Assembly: GCF_001999305.1 (NCBI RefSeq)
Contig: NZ_MLHQ01000015.1
Coordinates: 24,001-88,000, forward strand
Reading direction: 5' to 3'
Length of the DNA: 64,000 nt
Source: Rodentibacter myodis
GTDB lineage: Bacteria; Pseudomonadota; Gammaproteobacteria; Enterobacterales; Pasteurellaceae
A program made the translations under genes and the position numbers. Below the pieces are notes generated by a model that was given only the letters and a program-made list of their open reading frames with translations, was not told the origin of the DNA and did no database searches. Positions within the stretch are counted from its first letter, which is position 1; each line of letters begins with the position of its first letter. Shown in pieces: positions 1-7,164 of this stretch.

Positions 1-621
1 AACCACCCTGTGCATATTTCGCTTTCGGGCGGCTCAACGCCTAAATTACTTTTTAAAACTTTGGTGAGTGAGCCTTATGTTTCTCAAGTTCAGTGGAAAA
101 ATTTACATTTTTGGTGGGGCGATGACCGAATGGTGAATCCTGATGATCCCGAAAGCAATTATGGTGAAGTACAGAAATTATTGTTCGATCATATCGTCAT
201 TCCAACTGAGAACATTCACCGAATCCGTGGCGAAAATGAACCGCACTTGGAGCTGGAACGTTTTGAACAAGAGTTAAGTGCTGTCATTCCGAGCGGCGTT
301 TTTGACTGGATTATTCTTGGAATGGGGACGGACGGGCATACGGCTTCATTATTCCCACATCAAACCAACTTTGATGATGAAAACCTTGCCGTGATTGCCA
401 AGCACCCGGAAACAGGACAAATCCGTATTTCCAAAACGGCAAAACTGATTGAGCAAGCAAAACGCATTACCTACTTAGTCACCGGCGAAGGCAAAGCGGA
501 AATCTTAAAAGAAATCCAAACCACACCGGCTGAAAATTTGCCTTATCCGGCAGCCAAAATTCAGGCAAAAAATGGTGTGACAGAATGGTATTTAGATAAA
601 GCGGCAGCGAAGTTTTTGTAA
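1..621 (+). CDS. pgl: 6-phosphogluconolactonase, 5' end cut by window
   Basis: This enzyme hydrolyses 6-phosphogluconolactone to 6-phosphogluconate in the cytosolic oxidative pentose phosphate pathway. The reading frame is open from base 1, so the start lies outside the window; the GTG at 10 is an internal valine codon. Visible family motifs are SGGSTPK near the left edge, WGDDR...ESNYG, and the GMGTDGHTASLFP segment typical of the glucosamine-6-phosphate isomerase/6-phosphogluconolactonase fold. The next enzyme of the pathway, gnd, lies about 1.4 kb downstream, separated by a decayed gene and an orphan gene, which suggests the two were once closer together. Confidence 0.93.
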   Translation, partial: NHPVHISLSGGSTPKLLFKTLVSEPYVSQVQWKNLHFWWGDDRMVNPDDPESNYGEVQKLLFDHIVIPTENIHRIRGENEPHLELERFEQELSAVIPSGVFDWIILGMGTDGHTASLFPHQTNFDDENLAVIAKHPETGQIRISKTAKLIEQAKRITYLVTGEGKAEILKEIQTTPAENLPYPAAKIQAKNGVTEWYLDKAAAKFL

Positions 622-725
622 TGGACATTTTAGCCCTTATTTTGACCGCACTTGTGACATTTAGTGGCTTATTTTTCTAGGATTAGGCAGAATTAAGCCC
701 AAATTGTTGCCAAAAAAGAGGGAAT
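621..725 (+). pseudogene. Possible frameshifted small membrane protein remnant
   Basis: An ATG overlaps the pgl stop codon (TAATG) and opens a short hydrophobic peptide, MDILALILTALVTFSGLFF, that stops at 678-680. Directly after a run of T residues (668-676) the neighbouring frame continues as a basic peptide (FLGLGRIKPKLLPKKRE) ending at 723-725. Joined by one frameshift they would form a one-helix membrane protein of about 35 residues. I do not know the family. It may be a decayed gene or chance; the neighbouring gst gene is also broken, which favours decay. Confidence 0.25.
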
Positions 726-729
726 AAAA

Positions 730-1342
730 ATGTTGAAACTGTATGTAAATCCATCAAAATCCTCTTGGTCATTACGTGTGTGGATTTTACTAAAACAGAT
801 TGGCATTCCTCTTGAACAAGTGAATGTGCGTTATTTGGACGAGAAAATCGCTCAACGTCAGCAGTTTTTGCAATTTTCCCCCCACAGCAAAAATCCTCGC
901 GTTGGAACATAATGGCACGACGGTTTTGGATAGTTTGGCGATTGTAAAATATTTAGCGGAAACGTATCCGTAAGTATGGGCGACAAAAAAACTGGCTAGT
1001 ACTTGATCAAGAGCTGCCTGTGCGGAAATGCATTCAGGCTTTGAACAGTTGCGAGAAATTTGCGATTTCCTCCCATTGGAACGATTATAAACATCGCCCA
1101 TTTCTACCGCACGTGAGCAAGAATTAGCACGCTTAGATCAACTCTGACAACAGGGCTTAAACCAATTCGGTGACAATTTCCTTGCAGGCAAAGCCTTTAC
1201 CGCAGTTGACGCGTTTTTTGTTCCTGTGGCATTGAGAATTGAAAGTTATGGGCTACATAAGTATTTTAGCCAGCAATCCTTAGCCTATCAGCAAAGGTTA
1301 TTGGGTTTGGATTGTTTGGGGGAGTGGTTGAATATGCCGTAA
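730..1342 (+). pseudogene. Glutathione S-transferase pseudogene
   Basis: The first 57 or so codons read as a thioredoxin-fold GST N-terminus (MLKLYVNPSKSSWSLRVWIL...EQVNVRYLD). The frame is then lost near 890-910 and resumes in another frame as ALEHNGTTVLDSLAIVKYLAETYP, followed by a stop at 972 and further stops or frameshifts near 1015, 1087 and 1146. The C-terminal helical domain is still readable (REQELARLDQL, then NQFGDNFLAGKAFTAVDAFFVPVALRIESYGLHKYF in pieces) and ends LGEWLNMP at 1342. At least one frameshift and several stops mean it cannot make a working enzyme. Confidence 0.85.
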
Positions 1343-1445
1343 AGTATATTCGGATTTATTTTACAATGATAATCTTGTGAGTTGGTCGTTATTAGATCTT
1401 TTAAGGATATAATTTCATTATAATTAAGAAATAAAGGAATATAAA

Positions 1446-2069
1446 ATGATGAACTTTATCTATGAATGTGGTGATTTCTTTAAAGAAAATTGGAAAGATA
1501 CATTACCTTACATTTTTACTGTATTTGGCATTATATGGGGGGGCTTGAAATACAATCTTCCACAAAAGAAATTTATCAGAGATCTTGAATTAGCTGAAAA
1601 ATATTTATCAAAAGATAGTTTTAATAAATTAAAACAAGAACCAGCTATAATTAAAGATATGACGATAAGGATATTTCCTAGCTTCAGAGGTGTTACTTTT
1701 ACTGAAGTAGATAAACTATTAAAAATTGATATTGGAGATAATAATTTTTTTACTTTTTTGGATTTGTATAAAAAGAAATGGATAGATGATTCTCTAAATC
1801 TGACGGATGATGGTAAGAAATTATTAAATAGAAAATGGGATTGGGATTTGCATTTGTGGTATGGAGCATTCTTTATTTGGTGTATAGGACTAGCCATTAC
1901 AATGTCATTTATTTTTTCTATTAAAGATCCTTTAGGGATTATACTTTCCATATTACTTGTATGTATTCCAGAAATAAGTCTATTAAATTATGCTGATAAA
2001 AGGAATAGGCTTAGAAATTTTAAGTCAAAGAATATATCTAATACTACTAGGAGAAAAAAATGTCAGTAA
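1446..2069 (+). CDS. Orphan AT-rich membrane protein, unknown function
   Basis: I do not recognise this 207-residue protein. It has a probable membrane segment near residues 20-37, a charged cytosolic-looking middle of about 100 residues (rich in Lys, Asp, Phe), and two adjacent hydrophobic segments at about 138-178, then a basic tail ending RRKKCQ. The DNA is clearly more AT-rich than its neighbours and lacks uptake signal sequences, suggesting recent acquisition. Its last codons overlap the first 10 bases of gnd, so the tail is encoded by the gnd Shine-Dalgarno region; the stop codon comes from inside gnd. A domain with the look of a winged helix is possible but not shown. Confidence 0.65.
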   Translation: MMNFIYECGDFFKENWKDTLPYIFTVFGIIWGGLKYNLPQKKFIRDLELAEKYLSKDSFNKLKQEPAIIKDMTIRIFPSFRGVTFTEVDKLLKIDIGDNNFFTFLDLYKKKWIDDSLNLTDDGKKLLNRKWDWDLHLWYGAFFIWCIGLAITMSFIFSIKDPLGIILSILLVCIPEISLLNYADKRNRLRNFKSKNISNTTRRKKCQ

Positions 2070-3514
2070 AAGGTGATATCGGCGTTATCGGTTTAGCGGT
2101 AATGGGTCAAAATTTAATTTTAAATATGAACGATAATGGCTTTAAGGTGGTGGCGTATAACCGTACCACGTCTAAAGTTGATGAGTTCTTGGAAGGTGCA
2201 GCGAAAGGTACCAATATTATTGGGGCTTATTCGTTGGAAGATTTGGCGGCGAAGTTGGAAAAACCACGCAAAGTGATGTTAATGGTGCGTGCTGGTGAGG
2301 TGGTGGATCAATTTATTGACGCATTACTACCGCACTTAGAGCAAGGCGATATTATTATTGATGGTGGTAACTCTAACTATCCTGATACTAATCGTCGTGT
2401 GAAAGCCCTTGCCGAAAAAGGTATTCGTTTTATCGGTACAGGCGTATCAGGCGGCGAAGAAGGTGCGCGTCATGGGCCTTCTATTATGCCAGGTGGTAAC
2501 GAAGAGGCTTGGCAATTTGTGAAACCAATTTTGCAAGCGATTTCGGCTAAAACCGACAAAGGCGAGCCTTGCTGTGATTGGGTGGGCAAAGAAGGCGCTG
2601 GGCATTTCGTCAAAATGGTGCATAACGGCATTGAATATGGCGATATGCAGTTAATTTGCGAAGCCTATCAGTTCTTAAAAGATGGTTTAGGCTTGAGCTA
2701 TGAAGAAATGCAAGGGATCTTTGCCGATTGGAAGAAAACCGAGTTAGATAGTTATCTGATTGATATTACAACGGATATTCTAGGCTATAAAGATACTGAT
2801 GGCGAGCCGTTAGTAGAAAAAATCTTAGACACCGCAGGGCAAAAAGGCACAGGGAAATGGACAGGAATTAACGCGCTTGATTTCGGTATTCCATTAACCT
2901 TGATTACGGAATCCGTGTTCGCGCGTTGTGTGTCTTCGTTTAAAGATCAACGTGTAGCGGCTTCCCAACTCTTTAATAAAACTATTGTAAAAGTGGAAGG
3001 CGACAAGCAACAATGGATTGAAGCCGTTCGCAAAGCCTTGTTAGCCTCAAAAATTATCTCTTACGCACAGGGCTTTATGCTCATTCGTGAGGCCTCAGAA
3101 AACTTCGGTTGGAATATTAACTACGGCGCGACCGCACTTTTATGGCGTGAAGGCTGTATTATTCGCAGCCGTTTCTTAGGCAATATTCGTGATGCCTATG
3201 AAACTAACCCTGATTTAGTGTTCTTAGGTTCAGATCCTTATTTCAAAGGCATTTTGGAAAATGCAATGAGCGACTGGCGTAAAGTGGTGTCGAAATCCAT
3301 TGAAGTCGGTATTCCAATGCCTTGTATGGCATCTGCGATCACCTTCTTAGACGGTTATACTTCCGCCCGTTTACCGGCAAATTTATTGCAGGCTCAACGT
3401 GACTACTTCGGCGCACATACTTACGAACGCACCGACAAACCACGTGGTGAGTTTTTCCACACCAACTGGACAGGACGTGGTGGCAATACGGCATCGACAA
3501 CTTATGATGTGTAA
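2060..3514 (+). CDS. gnd: 6-phosphogluconate dehydrogenase, decarboxylating
   Basis: This cytosolic enzyme oxidises 6-phosphogluconate to ribulose 5-phosphate, CO2 and NADPH. The 484-residue product has the full family length. It starts with a Rossmann cofactor site (GVIGLAVMGQNLILN, residues 8-22), carries the substrate signature GTGVSGGEEGARHGPSIMPG near 128-147 and the catalytic Lys/Asn segment HFVKMVHNGIEYGDMQ near 185-200. The start is fixed by AGGAG at 2049-2053 upstream of ATG 2060. The preceding orphan gene overlaps the start by 10 bases. Confidence 0.97.
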   Translation: MSVKGDIGVIGLAVMGQNLILNMNDNGFKVVAYNRTTSKVDEFLEGAAKGTNIIGAYSLEDLAAKLEKPRKVMLMVRAGEVVDQFIDALLPHLEQGDIIIDGGNSNYPDTNRRVKALAEKGIRFIGTGVSGGEEGARHGPSIMPGGNEEAWQFVKPILQAISAKTDKGEPCCDWVGKEGAGHFVKMVHNGIEYGDMQLICEAYQFLKDGLGLSYEEMQGIFADWKKTELDSYLIDITTDILGYKDTDGEPLVEKILDTAGQKGTGKWTGINALDFGIPLTLITESVFARCVSSFKDQRVAASQLFNKTIVKVEGDKQQWIEAVRKALLASKIISYAQGFMLIREASENFGWNINYGATALLWREGCIIRSRFLGNIRDAYETNPDLVFLGSDPYFKGILENAMSDWRKVVSKSIEVGIPMPCMASAITFLDGYTSARLPANLLQAQRDYFGAHTYERTDKPRGEFFHTNWTGRGGNTASTTYDV

Positions 3515-3527
3515 ATAAAAATGATAG

Positions 3528-3560
3528 AGAAGTGCGGTTTATTTGATCGCACTTTTTTCT
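3528..3560 (+). terminator. Terminator made of a paired uptake signal sequence, after gnd
   Basis: AAGTGCG at 3530-3536 pairs with CGCACTT at 3548-3554 and is followed by a T run. The left arm is a full uptake signal core; the right arm has one change (TCGCACTT). Confidence 0.7.
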
Positions 3561-3598
3561 TATATTCTAATATGTATTTCTGCTGAGAATTTCATTAA

Positions 3599-4792
3599 AT
3601 GAATAAAATACCTGTTACATCCCATATTATTTTTATAATAACTTTAGGCTTATTGTCTATGCTACCACCATTAGCCGTCGATATGTATTTACCGGCACTT
3701 CTTGCGATTTCTACTGATCTGAATGTCGAAGCGGAAAATAGCCAATATACTTTGACTTTCTTTGCTTATGGAATGGCTCTCGGGCAATTATGCTGGGGAC
3801 CAATTAGCGATAGTATGGGGCGCAAGCCAATCATTTTGCTCGGCATTGCTATCAGCTCGTTTATTGCATTATGTCTCCCTAATATCACCTCTATTATTAC
3901 ATTCACTTTATTACGTTTTATTCAGGGTTTCTTTGCTTCGGCATCCGTTGTGGTGGTGGGGGCGTTATTACGAGATTTGTTCAACAAAAATGAATTGTCC
4001 AAAATAATGTCATCTGTTTCTTTGGTATTTATGGTTGCTCCCTTACTGGCTCCAATTATTGGTGGCTATATTGTCACATACGCCCATTGGTCGATAATTT
4101 TTTATATCATTGGATTTATGGGCGTTGTATCTCTCTACTTAGTTTGGCGATTGATCCCGGAAACTCATCGACTAGAAAATCGCATCCCTTTAAATTGGCG
4201 TATTGTTGTACAAAATTTTATTCAATTTTGGCAAAGAAAGACGATACGGGGTTATATCTTGGCGACTTCATTTAGCTTTGGCGGATTATTTGCCGTGATT
4301 ACAACCGGCTCCATTGTATATATTGGCGTTTATGGAATCTCACCGGCACAATTCGGTTATTTTTTTATTTTAAATATACTAGTAATGATTGGTGTTGCCT
4401 TTCTTAATCGAAAATGGGTTGTTCATTGGGGAACAGAAATGATGTTAAGAATTGGTTTAACCTTACAGTTTATTGCCGGTGTGTGGTTGGTACTGACACA
4501 ATTATTTGATCTCGGTTTTTGGTCAATGACTTTCGGCATTGCACTATTTGTCGGGCAAAATTCGTTAATATCTACCAATACAATGGCATCGGTACTAACT
4601 CAATTTCCTACATTAGCAGGTACGGCAAATTCACTCATTGGTGGCATTCGCTTTGCCACTGGTGCTATCGTGGGATCTTGCATCACAATATTGCAAATCA
4701 ACAGTGCCGCACCAATGCTTTATACAATGTTTTGCTGCACACTTATTGCCTCTATTGGTTATTATGGTTTAACTTATCGCTGTATCCGTTGA
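3599..4792 (+). CDS. MFS multidrug exporter, Bcr/CflA family
   Basis: The 397-residue protein has about twelve hydrophobic segments and reads as a drug:H+ antiporter of the DHA1 Bcr/CflA type. Supporting motifs are LPPLAVDMYLPALLAI in the first helix (the acidic residue is typical of this family), the loop 2-3 motif GPISDSMGRKPIILLG, and helix 4 RFIQGFFASASVVV. These proteins sit in the inner membrane and export compounds such as bicyclomycin or chloramphenicol; the substrate here is unknown. No strong Shine-Dalgarno precedes ATG 3599. The gene stands alone between gnd and a small cytosolic gene. Confidence 0.88.
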   Translation: MNKIPVTSHIIFIITLGLLSMLPPLAVDMYLPALLAISTDLNVEAENSQYTLTFFAYGMALGQLCWGPISDSMGRKPIILLGIAISSFIALCLPNITSIITFTLLRFIQGFFASASVVVVGALLRDLFNKNELSKIMSSVSLVFMVAPLLAPIIGGYIVTYAHWSIIFYIIGFMGVVSLYLVWRLIPETHRLENRIPLNWRIVVQNFIQFWQRKTIRGYILATSFSFGGLFAVITTGSIVYIGVYGISPAQFGYFFILNILVMIGVAFLNRKWVVHWGTEMMLRIGLTLQFIAGVWLVLTQLFDLGFWSMTFGIALFVGQNSLISTNTMASVLTQFPTLAGTANSLIGGIRFATGAIVGSCITILQINSAAPMLYTMFCCTLIASIGYYGLTYRCIR

Positions 4793-4846
4793 TATTGTTA
4801 CGGATGACATTGATACAAACTATTTATAAAAATTTTGGAGGAGCAA

Positions 4847-5158
4847 ATGTTATCTAAAGAACGTTTAACACAAATTACCGAGATGGAAGCCATTTTGAAT
4901 GAGGCAACAGATTTTCTTGCCGAAGCAGAGAGTTTTCTTGAAAAATGGCAGGCATTTTTGTCGAAAATGAAACAGTTGGAACAATATTATTTTGAAGGGG
5001 ATTGGCGGGAGGATTATGAAGCTTATGAACAGGGCGAAATTCCTCAAGATCTCCCTTGTGGCGTACTTTCGGAAGATTTGGTTTTTAATGCAAGTGCCAC
5101 ACATCAGAGTTTGGCGATTGAATATTTAAAAGTCGTGACGGCAATTTTAGATCGATAA
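4847..5158 (+). CDS. DUF4298-type small protein
   Basis: The 103-residue product, starting MLSKERLTQITEME, is acidic and mostly helical, with conserved-looking segments YYEGDWREDYEAYE-like (here YYFEGDWREDYEAYEQGE) and LPCGVLSEDLVF. This resembles the DUF4298 family, whose function is unknown. The start is set by GGAGGA at 4838-4843 just before ATG 4847; an upstream in-frame TTG at 4835 lies inside the ribosome site and is unlikely. No signal peptide or membrane segment is seen. Confidence 0.75.
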   Translation: MLSKERLTQITEMEAILNEATDFLAEAESFLEKWQAFLSKMKQLEQYYFEGDWREDYEAYEQGEIPQDLPCGVLSEDLVFNASATHQSLAIEYLKVVTAILDR

Positions 5159-5235
5159 AACAATGGGCTGTTTTTTTGAGTTACATTTCGGATAGGTGAT
5201 TTTAATGAACTTTTGTTCAGCCGAATTTGTCTTAC

Positions 5236-5266
5236 AAAACGCTATCATCCTTGATAGCGTTTTCGT
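5236..5266 (+). terminator. Strong rho-independent terminator
   Basis: AAAACGCTATCA (5236-5247) pairs perfectly with TGATAGCGTTTT (5252-5263) around a 4-base loop, followed by CGTTTTATT. It separates the DUF4298 gene from the lipoprotein gene. Confidence 0.85.
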
Positions 5267-5284
5267 TTTATTCGGAGAGATGTT

Positions 5285-5488
5285 ATGAAATTTATTGCAA
5301 AATCATTCATTATTGGTATGACGGTTGTTTCATTGGCGGCTTGTGGAAATATGAGCCGTAGCCAAAAAAATACCGCTGTTGGGGCAGCTATTGGTGGCGC
5401 AGCCGGTTATATGATTAAAGGTAACGCGGCAACCACATTAGGTGGGGCGGCGTTAGGTGGTTTAATCGGCAGCCAAGTGGGTAAATAA
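5285..5488 (+). CDS. Glycine-zipper outer-membrane lipoprotein, OsmB-like
   Basis: This 67-residue protein has a signal peptide with lipobox LAAC (Cys20), so the mature part is a lipid-anchored peptide of about 48 residues. The mature part is a glycine-zipper repeat (AVGAAIGGAAGYMIKG, then TTLGGAALGGLIGSQVG), as in OsmB and the 17-kDa surface antigen family. Such proteins sit in the outer membrane and are often stress-induced; the exact role here is unknown. GGAGAG precedes ATG 5285. It forms its own unit between two terminators. Confidence 0.85.
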   Translation: MKFIAKSFIIGMTVVSLAACGNMSRSQKNTAVGAAIGGAAGYMIKGNAATTLGGAALGGLIGSQVGK

Positions 5489-5504
5489 AATATCTTTCAA
5501 AAAT

Positions 5505-5557
5505 CGACCGCACTTTGTTCTTCCTTTAGCGGGCAGGCAAAGTGCGGTTATTTTTTT
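5505..5557 (+). terminator. Inverted uptake-signal pair, terminator-like
   Basis: ACCGCACTTTG (5507-5517) pairs with CAAAGTGCGGT (5538-5548) across a 20-base loop and is followed by TATTTTTTT. Both arms are full uptake signal cores. Confidence 0.7.
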
Positions 5558-5639
5558 CCGTGTTTTTTGGGAAATAATCGGGGCAATTTTTGCTTTAACG
5601 TAGTAAACTAGCGCAACTTTTATCTTTCAGGAGATGACA

Positions 5640-6317
5640 ATGAAACCTTATCTTATTGCCCCTTCCATTCTTTCCGCCGATCTTGCCCGCCTTGGTGATG
5701 ATGTAAAAAATGTGCTTAATGCCGGTGGGGATGTGATTCATTTTGATGTAATGGATAACCATTATGTACCGAATCTGACCTTTGGGCCTGCCGTGTGCAA
5801 AGCTTTGCGTGATTACGGCATTACCGCCCCAATTGATGTGCATTTAATGGTAAAACCGGTAGATAGAATTATTCCTGATTTTGCCAAAGCCGGTGCGAGT
5901 TATATTACCTTTCATCCGGAAGCCTCAGAACATATTGACCGCACATTGCAACTGATTCGTGATCAGGGTTGCAAATCCGGTTTAGTGTTTAATCCGGCAA
6001 CACCACTGAGTTATTTGGATTATGTGTTGGATAAAGTGGATGTGATTTTGTTAATGTCGGTTAACCCTGGGTTTGGCGGACAATCTTTTATTCCGGCGAC
6101 ATTGAAAAAGTTACAACAGGTTCGCAAAATCATTGATGACAGTGGTTTTGATATTCGCCTTGAAGTCGACGGTGGAGTAAAAATTAATAATATCGCAGAA
6201 ATTGCGGCGGCAGGGGCGGATATGTTTGTTGCCGGTTCGGCGATTTTTGATCAACCGAATTACAAGCAAGTGATTGATAAAATGAGGGATGAGCTTGCTA
6301 AAGTAAGCGGAAAATAA
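5640..6317 (+). CDS. rpe: Ribulose-phosphate 3-epimerase
   Basis: This enzyme interconverts ribulose 5-phosphate and xylulose 5-phosphate in the pentose phosphate pathway. The 225-residue product has the TIM-barrel motifs of the family: [16 protein letters not shown] at the N-terminus, [38 protein letters not shown] and [12 protein letters not shown] chose ATG 5640 because AGGAG at 5629-5633 sits six bases before it and because family members start M-K-x-Y-L-I-A-P-S; an ATG six bases earlier abuts the ribosome site. The gph gene follows after 48 bases, probably in the same transcript. Confidence 0.96.
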   Translation: MKPYLIAPSILSADLARLGDDVKNVLNAGGDVIHFDVMDNHYVPNLTFGPAVCKALRDYGITAPIDVHLMVKPVDRIIPDFAKAGASYITFHPEASEHIDRTLQLIRDQGCKSGLVFNPATPLSYLDYVLDKVDVILLMSVNPGFGGQSFIPATLKKLQQVRKIIDDSGFDIRLEVDGGVKINNIAEIAAAGADMFVAGSAIFDQPNYKQVIDKMRDELAKVSGK

Positions 6318-6365
6318 AGGTTTTAAGCAATCGTATAGAAGTATAGAAAAAGTAGAGAAGACAAA

Positions 6366-7040
6366 ATGAAAACACAATTTAAACTTATCGGGTTTGATTT
6401 GGACGGTACATTAGTCAATAGTTTGCCGGATCTCACCTTATCCGTAAATTCGGCTTTGGCGGAATTGGATCTACCCCAAGCCTCGGAAGAATTGGTATTA
6501 ACTTGGATTGGAAACGGCGCACCCGTGCTGATTGCCCGTGCATTAGATTGGGCGTATGCACAAACAGGGCGAACTTTAACTGAAACAGAAATTGAAAAAG
6601 TAAAAGAACGTTTTGGCTATTATTATGGCGAAAATCTTTGTAATATCAGCCGCTTATATCCCAATGTAAAAGAAACCTTAGAAGCCTTAAAAGCCAAAGG
6701 TTATACGCTTGCCGTGGTAACCAATAAACCGACCAAACACGTACAACCCGTATTAGCGGCGTTTGGTATCGATCACTTATTCAGTGAAATGTTGGGTGGG
6801 CAATCATTGCCGGCAATTAAGCCTCACCCGGCACCGCTTTATTATTTATGTGGAAAATTTGGGCTTGAACCCCGTCAAGTCCTCTTTGTAGGGGATTCTA
6901 AAAATGACATCATCGCGGCACACGCTGCAGGTTGTGCGGTGGTGGGATTGACCTATGGTTATAACTATAATATTCCTATTGGTGAATCTAATCCGGACTG
7001 GGTGTTTGATGATTTTAGTCAGTTGCTGGATATTCTTTAG
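6366..7040 (+). CDS. gph: Phosphoglycolate phosphatase
   Basis: A HAD-superfamily phosphatase of 224 residues. Motif I is GFDLDGTLVNS (nucleophile Asp about residue 10), motif II VVTNKP, and motif III KPHPAP followed by FVGDSKNDI. In gamma-proteobacteria rpe-gph are neighbours, and Gph removes 2-phosphoglycolate formed during DNA repair. The order rpe-gph with short spacing supports this name over other HAD phosphatases. Confidence 0.92.
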   Translation: MKTQFKLIGFDLDGTLVNSLPDLTLSVNSALAELDLPQASEELVLTWIGNGAPVLIARALDWAYAQTGRTLTETEIEKVKERFGYYYGENLCNISRLYPNVKETLEALKAKGYTLAVVTNKPTKHVQPVLAAFGIDHLFSEMLGGQSLPAIKPHPAPLYYLCGKFGLEPRQVLFVGDSKNDIIAAHAAGCAVVGLTYGYNYNIPIGESNPDWVFDDFSQLLDIL

Positions 7041-7048
7041 TCTTTGAT

Positions 7049-7078
7049 CAAAGTGCGGTTATTTTTGACCGCACTTTG
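7049..7078. repeat. Perfect inverted uptake-signal pair after gph
   Basis: CAAAGTGCGGT (7049-7059) and ACCGCACTTTG (7068-7078) form an 11-bp stem with an 8-base T-rich loop. There is no T run on the + strand afterwards, so termination strength is unclear. Confidence 0.8.
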
Positions 7079-7102
7079 CGCCAACAAAATCCAAGTATTT
7101 CA

Positions 7103-7130
7103 CTTGAATTTATCAAGCCTGCCCTCATAT
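7103..7130 (+). promoter_or_regulatory. Probable sigma-32 (heat shock) promoter of lon
   Basis: CTTGAA at 7103-7108 matches the sigma-32 -35 element. CCTCATAT at 7123-7130 differs by one base from CCCCATNT, with a 14-base spacer. The Lon start lies 35 bases downstream. In E. coli lon is a sigma-32 gene, which agrees. Confidence 0.65.
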
Positions 7131-7164
7131 ACCCCCGAAATTGTCAAGAAATTAGAGAGAAAAT

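Noticed and set aside
1508-1951. A 147-codon - strand frame over the AT-rich orphan at 1446-2069
   Set aside because: Both strands are open because of base composition. I favour the + frame because its end is joined to gnd and it has plausible membrane segments, while the - frame has no ribosome site; the choice is not fully certain.
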